From contig CM037869.1 of assembly GCA_021292105.1 (NCBI GenBank), positions 7,633,704-7,697,703 on the forward strand: a DNA stretch of 64,000 nt, in the 5' to 3' direction. Of this stretch, positions 47,226 through 59,041 are shown in pieces. The notes under the pieces are model-generated. The model did not search any database. It was given only the letters and a program-made list of their open reading frames with translations, and was not told the origin of the DNA. Each line of letters begins with the position of its first letter. Position 1 is the first letter of the stretch. The DNA is from Anadara kagoshimensis (lineage: Eukaryota > Mollusca > Bivalvia > Arcoida > Arcidae). The translations under genes and the position numbers were made by a program.

Positions 47226-49252
47226 AATGGCATAGAAACGCACCAACCAATCAATAAAGCATGTGTGTGACCTTTTTAAGTACGACCACGTTTATCTATA
47301 TTTAAATATCATTTAAACTCCAGGAAATACCTCGGTTGTTTTTGAATGTAGTTTTATGGGGGTAGAGTTGACATGTCACGTGGCTGTTATCAGTCTCGGC
47401 TGTTTCATGTGCATTCAGGGCAGCAGTGTGTGGATACAGGTGTGAAATGTTTTAATTCAGGTTGATTCAATACTGCTAATTTATAACGTGTACATAATTT
47501 TGAATAATGTAATAATAATAATAAAAAGTACATATCACGGACGTTGACAACTTGCTGAGGCAGAATTTGGGATTTTTAAAAGTGAGATAATGGGGGAATA
47601 TGTCCTAGTGAGATAGAACCATATAATTCATTTTCTGGTAAGTAATAGTTATTATTATATTTTAAAAAATAATGTTAATACAGAATTATATAAACAAATC
47701 AAATAAAGATAGAGGGGATGAATTATGAGCTGCCGATTTGGCAATAATTTGTATGTACCGTAAATGTATAAGTAATAGTATTACATACAAAATCATGTAT
47801 GTGTATATTATAAACAAACCTGGGGGACCGAAGCTCTCAGTTATAACTCTCATAAATCAAATTTTTATTTGTACTGATAATTGTGATAAACAGTTTGACC
47901 TTATTCAAAGGTAATTTGAAAAAAATAGTATTATTTGATTGATTCAAATTTTATCTAAAACTTAATACGGGTACTCGGGAGTGTTCAGCCTTCATGTCTT
48001 TAATATGCATATCAAATGTGGTGTGTATCGGGTCTTTATACACAGGTGCCAATGATAATGATGTGAACACTTTATAAGGTTCAATAGAGTTACGATTTGC
48101 ACATTTCCACGTAAATTGCAAAATAAATCGCCTTATTAACATGTCTGTTGTCGATATTATATTAGTGACATGACTATTTTGATGTTTACTTAAACCAGGA
48201 ACAAGATTGTACCATGACCCATAAATATACAAAGACTACTGTACATTTCTACATAACATTTAGTCATGCATTTCGTAACTCTGAATGCTACTAGGGTGTT
48301 CGGTTAGAATCATATTCAAATTGTATCACTTCCGTATCTTCGTTACTCCGATTTAAACACGAAATTCCGATGGCTACTCCTCTGATGAGTTTGCATTTTT
48401 TCATATCGTATTTGAGGACAGGCCTTTTCAAACTTTTCAACGTGTTTAAATCGAAAGATGAATAAACTGATTATTGATATTTGATCCTTATTGAACACCA
48501 TACTTTTGTAATGTTTACATCGTGATTTTAAATTAAAGTCAAATTATCCGGCTCAACGGGATATTGCTGGTATAATATACATGTATGTAATTAAAAACCA
48601 GGAGTCGGTATCTCTGCTGGTGGATGTTTACCGAAAATACCACAAACTCGGTTGGCAAAAATTGTGTATTATTGTCAAAAATATACTATTGTATAAATTT
48701 AATTTGCTGCTAGTTACAAAATTAAATTCTTCAAAAACTAAGGTATACTCCCTCATGCAAAGTATTTCCTTAGCAAAATTTGGTAAAATATATTTTGGTC
48801 CTTTGGGTACCTTTTCTTGAAAACATCTTAAAAATAATTTTGATTTCACAATTTGGTCCAATCACTTCTGATAAGGAATTGTATTCCGAGCTGTAAAATT
48901 AATACTGGTATAATATGTAATTATATTATGTTTACTTGATGAAGCAACTTTATCACCATACACGTTTAAATCATCGACAGTGTTCACATTCGAGTTAAGT
49001 TACATGTATAATAGAACAGGGGATATTGATATTGACTTTCTAGATTACGTCACATACTTTATTGTTCTTGTCTGAACCATCAATTATCAGTATCACCCAA
49101 TCTCACTTCCTTAGTGGAAGTTCACGTGCTTAACTTAAATTGTCAGATTCGTTTTTTTTTACTTTGTTTTGTGATTTGGACAGGAATTAGTATGTTGATT
49201 TTTTATTTAAAACATTTTATTCAAAGTTTATACAAGATGCTGCCACTGAAGA
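46997..49252. other. Non-coding stretch
   Basis: An AAAT microsatellite lies at 47181-47226. An R1 fragment (CTCACTTCCTTAGTGGAAGTT) is at about 49085-49205. The 93-codon minus frame at 47951-48232 and the frames at 48581-48861 have no recognisable domain. The end of this stretch is the 5' flank of the gene starting at 49253. Confidence 0.5.
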
Positions 49253-49301
49253 ATGGGTGCTGGAAATAGTAGAAAAGTTCGCATCATACAAGTAAAATCA
49301 G
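49253..49301 (+). CDS. First coding exon of a probably N-myristoylated protein
   Basis: ATG at 49253, with a TGA two codons upstream in frame, reads MGAGNSRKVRIIQVKS, then donor TCAG|GTACGT in phase 1. Met-Gly-x-x-x-Ser plus nearby Arg/Lys is the classic N-myristoylation signal with a basic patch, so membrane attachment is predicted. The next exon found is 50923-51003. The protein is not identified. A stathmin-domain or other small MG-starting neuronal protein was considered but not supported. Confidence 0.55.
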
Positions 49302-50922
49302 GTACGTACCAGTATAATATCACTACGAGAACTTTATACAACGAAGCAATAGCAAGCTGTGCTGACCCAGGGATATTGTAAGAACAAGCTTATCAGGGTT
49401 CTAAAATAAACTTAATACAACGAAGCAACTGCTTAAAAATAAATTGTTGACCCAGAGATATTGTAAGAACAAGCTTATCAGGGTTCTAAAATAAACTTAA
49501 TACAACGAAGCAACTGCTTAAAAATAAATTGTTGACCCAGAGATATTGTAAGAACAAGCTTATCAGGGTTCTAAAATAAACTGTCATTACAAACTTTTTG
49601 GAAAGTTTGATGTCTCTAGATCTGTATTCATATATTCGACGACCTCGTGTTCCATGTTCCTTTCATTCTGTAATTTTATGTACATACGTGGCGGGTGTAC
49701 CTAGAAAGAAGAGCTACTTACCCTGCGTAACACCCGATCTCACCTCCTTGGTGCAAGTTCACATGTTCAACTTTTTTAGTTCCAAAAGTTTTTATTTTTA
49801 TTTTTCTTGTGATTTCAACATTGATTGGTATGTTTGTTTCTGCACGCTATATAAATTTCCAAACCGAGTAGGTCGCGCGGTTACGGATGACAACGGATCT
49901 TTTCGCCTGGTTCGAATCCCACACTGTAAGATCCTGAGAAACTTTATGATTTCGTAATGACACACCGTTATCATAAAATAAGACGGATACGAATCTCTCT
50001 GCTTTAATTCTACCATGTATACCATGATTGTAAAAGATGTCAAGAACATGATGGACTTATGTAGGATAGAATGCAATCTAAAATAAATATATACATGTAT
50101 AGTGGCAACACGGGATGCAACTAAAACACTGAACAATAAAAGAAACCAAATGAAAAGAAATACACAAAATAAACTAACGACTATTGTCGACCACTGCATT
50201 TAAGTTTGGTTAAAGTACTGTTTGAAAACCCAAACCCACCCCTAATTAAAATGACCAACATAAATACGCAAATCGAATAAAAAATACTTGTCCATGTCCG
50301 AATTACACTCCAGAAACTTCGAAACTGACAAGTTAGTTTAAACACGCGAACTTCCAGCAGGGTAGTGAGGCCACATGCTTTCGGAAGGGTAAGCACCTCC
50401 TGTTTAGCTAGCGTGTGTAATAAATTATATTTTCATTCTTATGAAACTTTGGGACGTCAAATATATTTAGGGGAATACTGGACACAGAAACACAAAACTT
50501 ATCAACAATACTGTGATGACGGCCATAAAACTTTTTGAGCGCCCCGATAAGCCTAGGCTTGCAATATTCCTGGGGCAACAATTTACTTGTAAACAGCTAA
50601 TAAGAAATAAGCCAACTTGTATCTAAAGTCCCGCTTTGAAAATTTCACCCTGGTATGAAAGCATTTTGTGGAAGCGAGTTTATTAAGAATTTGGCCTTGT
50701 TCTCAAATTAATTTCACATTATATATGCATGCTATTGTATCATTTATTGTATGCTGTCTTTGTGTGAATAATATATTTTTAAAAATAAACTATGGAAAAT
50801 AACAAAAGTGTTGTACATCGTATAATTATATAATGTTATCATTTAGGTCATTGGACGTGGGGTTTTATTCCATTGATTAAAATTAAATAACAGCGGATAA
50901 ACGTTGTTTTCATTCATTCTAG
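49302..50922 (+). other. Intron 1 of the myristoylated-protein gene, full of R1 repeats
   Basis: R1 in plus orientation fills about 49320-49830, including an 85-bp segment present nearly three times in tandem (49325-49600). A tRNA-like SINE head is at about 49862-49940 (plus). R1 in minus orientation covers about 50170-50600. The R1 copies thus face each other within this intron. Confidence 0.65.
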
Positions 50923-51003
50923 CAACACCAAGAAGAGGCCAGTCGCCTTCTACATCAACTACCGGTACATACCATGCCAGGGAAGAACCAAGGAACGTCA
51001 ACA
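50923..51003 (+). CDS. Second coding exon of the myristoylated-protein gene
   Basis: An 81-nt exon between CATTCTAG| and AACA|GTGAGT. It joins exon 1 in frame as ATPRRGQSPSTSTTGTYHAR, EEPRNVN, then leaves in phase 1. It is Ser/Thr/Arg-rich and low in hydrophobics, so probably disordered and a likely phosphorylation region. Both splice sites are strong and the join creates no stop. The continuing exons are uncertain (see 57728). Confidence 0.5.
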
Positions 51004-53095
51004 GTGAGTTAATCCTTTTGTTTGTAGAAAAAAAAAAGATTTAAGAAACCGGGTTGTTTGAACAACACATAAAAATACGTTTCAATCCCATTAAATTACA
51101 GACGTGCCGAAATTTTAACACTAAGCTATGGAATTGGTGCCGAACCGACAGATCACCTTTCTATTATATCTCGCGATTTCGACAGCTTTCTGTCTATCTA
51201 TCGACAGATATTTGTTCAGTAGCTATCCGAATCTCAATCACTCTGCAGCGACACTTTTTTCGTCAGCTCAGTGTTAAACATTCGATATATGTTGTCTGTT
51301 GTGTATTTACATAGTTATCTTTTTAGCTCTAGTTAATCTCAAGTTTAATGTACGCAGGGGGCATCGGTTTTAATTAAGTTCTCATTTCTGAATACCGAGT
51401 GTTTGGCGAAAGAACAGTAGCTTCCTATTTTCAAGTCTTGGTCGGAACCCGGACAAGAATCGAATCTCCAACCTCGAACATACGGAACGAGCACTCCACC
51501 AACTGAGCTACTACAGTGTTTTTTGTAATGGATGTTAATTGCGTAAATCAATTACTTTTTATTATACGAAAACACTCTTATTTAAAAGTTAACAAATAAA
51601 TCCGCATTGCAAAATAAGATAACACAAAGTTTAAAGTGGATATAAAGTTAGTTTTGTTACTAAAATATTTACTTTTCAAAAAGAGACAACACCTAACATA
51701 ATTGTTATGTACCCTTCAAATGTGTCCCATATATTGGCATATCATTAACATTTAGGAAGTCAGTAATATGATCAGGTCAATATTACATATCCCAGTCAAG
51801 ACTCTTGTGTATAAAGGCCAACAATCCTGAATGGGGGAAACATAAGTCATTAGAAAACCACTGAACTTCGGAAAGCGACTGGAATCTTTCTCATAATAGG
51901 ATCTTTCCGAACCAAGGCGATAAGGGACGATGTATTGTCGAAACGTGCGCTTCAGACCACTGCATTTGTAGATCACCAAGAACCAGGCATGGAAGCTTTT
52001 TATTCTGTATCTAGATTTATCCGCAGTAATTTTATTCGTCGACATAGTTCTTATTTGTTTCTTTGTCATGTCAGGGATTCCATGCTGGATGTAGGTATTC
52101 TGTTTAAATTTCTTGTATAGCAACCCGTATTTAGGGGCCCAGTGGCCGAGTGATAGAAAGTCATCAGCTTACAGAACACACTGTCTCTTGCCGCTACTTA
52201 CCTCGCTTTAAAGTCCCATTCGGGTTGATCCTACATGTTGGAAATTTATTCAGTTTGCAGCCGAAAGTAAAGTCCATTTACGATCCTTTAGTCTCTCGGT
52301 TTTTCGTAAAATTCTCTAAAACGAAACTTTTTATTGTAAAAGTAAAATCGTACATTTATTATACAATTCATGCCGTAATTAATTTTTAATATTTCTATCC
52401 TTAAACTTTTCTCAGTTTTGCCCCAAACTCCGTAAATTTTGGTCAATTTTGAGCAACGGCTATTTTGTCTAAGTTCTACATTTCGGTCGAAACCATTTCG
52501 GACAGGGAAATACTGATCTAATTTGCATAAGAAATACGTATCGACAATATGTTGATGCGCAACACTACACATGATTGACAAGGCCTAGGACGGATATTGT
52601 TTTCATAAATTTGTTTATAAAATTACTCAAAATTGTTTAAATTTATCAATAGTTGGTGTTATAATGCTGCACTTACGAGTAGGTTATGTACTAAAAATTT
52701 TTGTTTACAAGATTTTTGTCCGAAATAGCATTCTTGCCACAATTCACGTGCAAATCATTATTTGAGACAACGCTCTCTCTCTCTCTCTCATTCGTTGTAC
52801 CATAATTCTTACTGAAATTCATTTAAGAACGGTGATACTTAACCTTGACAAACTTCAAACATTTCACGTGCAAATCATTTTTAGAGACAATGTTCTCTCT
52901 CTCTCTCTCTCGTTGTACCATTATTCATAAATGGTAAATTATGGTAACTAATTAAACTTATAAATTGTGTGTACGGATAATTAGAAAGACTGCAAGATCT
53001 TTGTCATATCTACTTGGAGGTTGGCAAGAAATACCGTATTCATGATCAGGTGTACACGTGTTGTAAAAGTCGGTCAACTTTGACTTTAGCAGTTT
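51004..53095. other. Non-coding stretch with SINE pieces and CT runs
   Basis: A minus-strand SINE with tRNA-like head is at about 51375-51520 (head near 51470-51515: TAGCTCAGTTGGTGGAGTGC). Another SINE-like head is at about 52135-52240 (plus). Short CT runs lie at 52772-52790 and 52895-52911 inside two related segments (TTCACGTGCAAATCATT...). No exon was recognised. Confidence 0.55.
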
Positions 53096-53206
53096 TGTCA
53101 TGTGCTGTTTTTGAATTCCTATTAAAATAATGCATTCAAAAACAGCACATGACAACTTGTTTTTGAATTCCTATTAAAATAATGCATTCAAAAACAGCAC
53201 ATGACA
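53096..53206. repeat. Two direct 59-bp-family hairpins, second truncated
   Basis: Unit 1, 53096-53154, is a perfect hairpin: TGTCATGTGCTGTTTTTGAAT, a 17-nt loop, and its reverse complement. Unit 2, about 53159-53206, repeats it in the same orientation but lacks the first 11 bases of the left arm. The stem differs from the 7.8-kb copy at two positions (AC versus GT before TTTTGAAT), with both arms changed together. Confidence 0.93.
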
Positions 53207-55796
53207 GTTTGGTAACCGGATTATAATTAGAGGCGTATGTTAACAAATATTTCTGATCGTTGTAGCAGAAAATATGAATTAAATAATAACGATAAATCAA
53301 CAACTGTATAGATCTTTAGAGACATTCGCTTAAAAAAAGTTTCAGGAAAACTGATGGTGATATTAATATACACGTGGTTGGGGCTGTGGGAGTGAGTTGA
53401 AGAAGCTAAGATTGTATTAATGACCCGTAACAGAAACTGAAGCATATGGAAAACCCTCTCACTCCTGTTTTTGGTATCGCCGCAAAGGTTAGGAAAATGG
53501 CGCTAAACAATTTACATAGCGCTATAGAAGGCGATATTAAAAAGTATTAATATGAAGTAAAGAGAGTAGATTAGACACCGGTTACAACACGCAACATTAC
53601 GGCATAGGCTTGTTTTCACGATGCAAAAAGCTATGATTTTTATTCACACGTTAACCACATGAAAAGGGACAAAAAACCAAGAGACTAATTGGTTGTAAAC
53701 AGACTTTAGGTAATTTTCTGCGTTAAATCTGGCTTACTCTATCATATCAGAATTGAACACCTCGATAACAAGGAACAAACCTTGACACAGGGTCACTCCA
53801 CTGCAGCACCCACTGACCATAAACATCTGTTTTAATTGTGTTTTGTTTCTTGGCGAGATACATGTGCATGTTCTTCCATTGTTTGTCCTATATAGATTTA
53901 TTTCCAGATACTTAATGCTATTTTTGTGTAATGCTGTTATATTTATTACTCAGTGTTTGTCTACTGACAAATCTTACATTTCTTTATATGAAACATAAAT
54001 ACAGTTTTATATTTCAAAATTGACACAAAGTACATTGTGCACATGATACCCTCACATAAAACCTAGTGTACCTTCACCTCACCTTACTTTTGGTATGAAG
54101 TTTAAAGACGTTACTACACGAGTACTTTGGTACTCGATAGATGTGCAGATAAAATTGTATTTGAAGTTTAAACGATGTATGCGAGAGCAAATCAGAATAA
54201 TTACAATGTGCCTTCGCTTCTATAAATATACTATTACAGATTACACTATTAAGGGAAAACCACATAATATGCAAAAGGTTCTTTTTGCATATGTTTCAGA
54301 TGATTAGTCACCATTATTCTCGACTATGACGTCAATATATAAGTAATCATTTCTGTAAAATAACTTTTAGTACTGCCAGAAAAGTACATGTATGGGATCT
54401 AAAGAGTTAAGATTTGTATCTACATTTATTCCACCCCATCTAGGTGTCTGTAGTAACTAAGTTGGAATTTCCATGACCTTGTTGTAAAGGAGGCCTATTT
54501 TCATGTGCCACACCAAAATATTTCATCAAAGATTTGGGTTTTTTAAATAAAAAATACGTATTTTAAAAAGAATGCTTTAAAACAGTAAATGTTCTTAAAA
54601 TCAGGAATAATTCAAAACAAAAGTAATCAATTTTAAATTCTTGTACAACCCCCTGTTACTAGGCGCTGATAATATGTACGATATAATGGTGGTAACATAA
54701 GTTTAATTTACATTAAAACTTTTGTGCTGTTTCAAACTTTATTTGTTTATATATGGTACATAGTAACACGACGGCATTTTTACTGACGTCACAGTTTTAT
54801 CAATGATGATATCACCTTACCCTGGAATTTTTGACAACTTTAAATGACTTCCCTGTTACATTATTATCTGTCCGAATGAAGTTCTCTTGTTTATTGCAGC
54901 GTGTTTGGGATTGGCTTTAATTTCTACAGATGGACATACATGTTAAAATTTGCAACCACATTCCAGGCATTACATTTACATCTTTTAATCAATATACACA
55001 CATATTTAACATGTTTTCGAAAAAGGAAGTACAAATAAAATTAATCACATCCTAGAGACATGTCCAAATATATCCCGTTAATGTCACTATTTTGAACTGA
55101 ATAAACCGAAACGAAACGTTGGTAGGTTTTCTCGGTGGTGTTTGTATTGACTTGCTTTGGTGGCAAGGAATTGGGCTAAATTTTGTTGAAACATGAAATT
55201 GATTGTTCCTTCCACTTGTATCGAGCTCGAGGCGGCGAGTTCAGGGATATTGGATGACACCGGAGTGCCAGAGAGCATCACCGATCTTCTGCTGACTGGC
55301 AAGCTTTCAAATACTAGAGTAGGTGTCGAACTTAAGCAGTGAGACACTTGCATTGTTAACAGCGCACGAAGCACTTGAAAAAAAGTAGATGTGCCTGTGG
55401 CTAATTTGCTTAGGTGTGATCCAAATATTTTTATTTATAAGTGTAACAAAAAGTACTGCATGACACCTAGAACAAAAAATGAAAATTTATATAATTTCTT
55501 CATACAAGTATGTTTTTGTTAGACTACTTATTTATGGTTTGTTAAAATGTCCGTTCATGTTTGAATTTGACTATTAAAGATGGTCTATGAAAACAGTGTT
55601 CCTATTCACCCTCGTAAATTTTGATAAGTGCTTTAACAGTAAATATGTGATGTAGTTGTTCGGTTCCAGCAAAGCGTGACAATTAGAGCACACGCACACA
55701 AACGCATGCAAAACATTAAATGGTTATAAAAATATCGGTGTACTCCATAAAACAATATAAAACTAGAAAAACTGTGAGCCACAAGCTCACAAAAAA
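53207..55796. other. Non-coding stretch; one small coding-like island
   Basis: At 55193-55342 (plus) a GC-richer island reads MKLIVPSTCIELEAASSGIL, DDTGVPESITDLLLTGKL, then to a TGA. The opposite strand is open too (55087-55374). Base use is unlike the AT-rich surroundings, so it may be a piece of an exon or of a mobile-element gene; I cannot name it. The rest holds no recognised feature. Confidence 0.35.
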
Positions 55797-56009
55797 TACC
55801 CCCGCTCCCAAAATTCATCGGATCAAATTCTTAAATAGAAGGTGCACATCTACATTATATCACAAAGATTGTGTGAAAGATTCATGAAAATCCATTGAAG
55901 GGTTTAGGAGGAGTTGCGGATAAGAGATATTTACCCTAAGGTGTAACGGAAGGACGGACGGACACCCCATATCACTATATACCCCCCACTTTTTAAGCGG
56001 AAGGGGGTA
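55797..56009. mobile_element. Small DNA-element-like repeat with TACCCCC ends
   Basis: It starts TACCCCCGCTCCC and ends GCGGAAGGGGGTA, giving short inverted ends. It has GGAAGGACGGACGGACAC inside near the right. The stem GTGAGCCACAAGCTCAC lies just outside at 55773-55789. It is related to the sequence at 31590-31860. No coding capacity. Confidence 0.6.
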
Positions 56010-56125
56010 TAAAAAATCAACATTCATGCTTAGATGGTTTTGTTTGTAAAATGTAGACATGCTTGAAGTTTGTTGAAGTTTTTACACCGCATACTACATG
56101 TACATGTAAGTTCAATTCTGAACAT

Positions 56126-56551
56126 AACTGTCATGTGTACAATGTATAATAACCATAATAACAGAACTGTCATGTGTACAATGTATAATAACCATAATAA
56201 CAGAACTGTCATGTGTACAATGTATATAACCATAATAACAGAACTGTCATGTGTACAATGTATAATACATAATAACAGAACTGTCATGTGTACAATGTAT
56301 AATAACCATAATAACATAACTGTCATGTGTACAATGTATAATAACCATAATAACATAACTGTCATGTGTACAATGTATAATAACCATAATAACAGAACTG
56401 TCATGTGTACAATGTATAATAACCATAATAACAGAACTGTCATGTGTACAATGTATAATAACCATAATAACAGAACTGTCATGTGTACAATGTATAATAA
56501 CCATAATAACAGAACTGTCATGTGTACAATGTATAATACCCATAATAACAG
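56126..56551. repeat. 39-bp tandem repeat, 11 units
   Basis: Units begin AACTGTCATGTGTACAATGT and end ATAACCATAATAACAG. The 426 bp equal 11 units minus three deleted bases (two short units near 56215-56275). 39 is divisible by 3 and the unit lacks stops in several frames, so long frames appear on both strands; these are not genes. Confidence 0.97.
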
Positions 56552-57727
56552 GACAGTATCACCTGTCAATATCTAGCGACATTTTTAAACATTGTCTAAT
56601 CACGGACTGATTTTAAAAACGATTAAAATTCATTCATCCAGGTCAAAGAAATGTTTAAACATTGGGTGTAATTATATATTACTTACTTGTGTCAAAAAAT
56701 ACATATTAACTTTTATATTTGTTAAGTAAAGAGTAAAATGTAAAATATTCCTCATGCCAAATGTGTCAAATGGTTCAGAAGTTTATAAATACAATTTATT
56801 GAATTAAAACTTTGATTTCAAATTTATATCCTGGACAATATATGTTAATAAATAGAATTGTATATTACTTTAACAGCAGTATATGTAACATAAATTTAAA
56901 AGTCAAATTTAAAAAAAAAATAAAATTTTGTATTGACGCAAAAAATGCAACGTTTTAATCGCATTCAGCATGTTATTGTGTATAAGTTTACCAAATTTAC
57001 ATTTGTATAACGTGCATATTTAAGGATCACTGGTTGTAAATGAAGTGGGATTGTTGAGGGTATCCGACAATCAAATTTCTTTTCTCGTTTGTCTGTTTCA
57101 ACAAACGTTTTAATGTCGTGTTTTGGTTACCAAGTAAGAATTCCTATATAATATCTTATATTTTTTACCTATTTTAATGGTTATCTTGTGATAATTTGTA
57201 TTTAAGTTTTTGTAACAAAATGTAAAATTCATGCAATTAAAAAGCAACATGAAAACATAAGTAAAAAACTTTAATGATGGACTGTTAACGTTGTTTTATA
57301 ACATTTTAGGTAAATATTGTTACTACTGTGAAGTGTTTTAAACCCCTAAAATGTAATACCGAAACCGGATCTAAAGATTTAAAAATAAACTAAATCATAT
57401 AAACATTGGTTTTCAAAGATACTTTTTTTTTAGAAATGTCAACATTTTCAGTGTAATTTGTTTGTACTAAGTTCAAAACTAAAACACAAATGACACCGAA
57501 TCTTCCTTGTAAAGTTCAGTAAGTGTGTATCCCAATATAGGACAGCGGGTTAAACTTTGTCCTTCTTACGTTTGATTGTAGATAAGTCAGTTAATCCATT
57601 CAACAGTTTATCTGTATGACTTTCTATTTTCGGATTTATGTCTAGGCATGCGCTTTTATTTTGATATATTTTTATTAGTTTGTTACGAATGTTTCTGATA
57701 ATATTCTCTCCTTTCTTTGTCAATTAG
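56552..57727. other. AT-rich non-coding stretch
   Basis: No gene or repeat family is recognised. The last 50 bases form a pyrimidine-rich tract (CTCTCCTTTCTTTGTCAATTAG) that could be a splice acceptor. Confidence 0.5.
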
Positions 57728-57845
57728 GAGACCTCAGCTTACGGTTGGTCAAAACGCGCGCTAATGGACCACAGCAGTCCTTACCATGCCTAAACACAAA
57801 TATTACTTGGGAAAACCTTAGTTTGACAGTTGGCTTGTCGAAGGG
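57728..57845 (+). CDS. Tentative further exon of the myristoylated-protein gene
   Basis: After the acceptor-like tract ending AATTAG, a frame compatible with the phase-1 end of the 50923-51003 exon reads RDLSLRLVKTRANGPQQSLP and on for about 40 codons. A possible donor is GGCGG|GTATTT near 57845; otherwise the frame runs to a TAA about 60 bases further on. The phase match has a one-in-three chance of being accidental and the peptide is not recognised. The distance from the previous exon is 6.7 kb. Confidence 0.2.
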
Positions 57846-57974
57846 CGGGTATTTTGGATTTCTGTACCCCTGGTCTGACAACATCGATATAAAAGAAAGC
57901 CACTAAGCTGAGCGAGAATAACCATATCCTAACTTTTTCCACTTGATTAGGTGTTAATCCTCTAAAATAAAGAG

Positions 57975-58240
57975 TCTGACCCAAGACCTGAAAGTGGATA
58001 GTAACTGTTCTTTCGCCAAGCACTCGGTATTAAGAAATGAAAGCCACGGTTCTTTCGAATGAGAACATTAAATAAAAGAGGTCCCGTATCACGGTGATCT
58101 TGGCACGCCAAAGAACCCTGCTGTATAATACCATCAGCGCAACGCACAGGCAAAATTTCCGCACCTTCACCTATAGCTGAATACGTCTCGATATAAGTGA
58201 AATATTCTTGACTGGGACGTTAAACACCATTTCTCAACTC
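57975..58240 (+). repeat. tRNA-derived SINE, head missing, long body
   Basis: Matches the family from TCTGACCCAAGACCTGAAAG through GCCAAGCACTCGGTATTAAG, GGCACGCCAAAGAACCCTGC, CGCACCTTCACCTATAGCTG to the tail TATTCTTGACTGGGACGTTA. It includes the central domain that is deleted in the 59748 copy. Confidence 0.87.
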
Positions 58241-59041
58241 TCTCTAAAATGAAGAAACTATTACTTGTTCCAATGTATGTAATTCATGCGGATAGCATAC
58301 ACATACCGGGTTGTTGATTTAACCACATCACTGGATATTGTGTTACCATTACATACAGCGCACATCCACAATCCTGAGTGTTCTGGTCGAATCGTTTGAG
58401 GGCTGGGAAATTAAAATCATAAAAGACTCTTCACTCATACTGTATGTATGCATCAGGACAAACCCTGAGATTTTATTCAGTTCACTCTTCTATTCGAATT
58501 ATCTCATTACAACTTTTCTCTCACATCCATTCATATAGAATACAAAGTTAAAAATAGCAACGTTAAATACTCAGGGTCAACAATTATTTTTAAATATAAT
58601 TTGTCGCTAGTGGTAACAAAGTTCGAAAATTAAAATAAATTCGTGAGCGGCAGAATATTTAGATCTACAGGAGCTTTATTTTCAGTAAGAGGTTTAGTCT
58701 TGGCTTGTGCCGGCTATCGTAGTTTTTACTGCTGCAAATTAACATTTTATTTACCTGTCATTATCTTTGTTTTTTCGGTTAGGGTATATTTTTACGTTAC
58801 CGCTGATAAAATATTCAAATCACATTCTGAGAATCGCAATAAAATTAAATAATCATCCGATACAATTTACTTAAATTGTCCCCTATTAAGTGTCATATCT
58901 CCAGTATTCTTTGTAAAGTTGATAAAACTTAAATATGTAGTTTAAGTCAATTGAAATTCTTTGTAAACCATGTCTATCAAGTGGTCATAAATAATAAGGG
59001 AAGGCTTTATAATAGATTTTCTGTCTCATACAACTTTCTGA
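58241..59041. other. Non-coding stretch
   Basis: No domain is seen in the frames at 58338-58538 or 58643-58852. The sequence is AT-rich without a recognised repeat. Confidence 0.45.

Noticed and set aside
47951..48232. A 93-codon minus-strand gene
   Set aside because: No recognisable domain or neighbours; compatible with chance or an old repeat.
49862..49940. tRNA gene near GGTTCGAATCCC
   Set aside because: Same reason: B-box word present but no full cloverleaf, and it lies in a SINE-like context.
56030..56576. Repetitive protein genes on both strands (168 and 179 codons)
   Set aside because: Frames exist only because a 39-bp repeat lacks stops. No unique sequence, splice sites or signal supports a gene.
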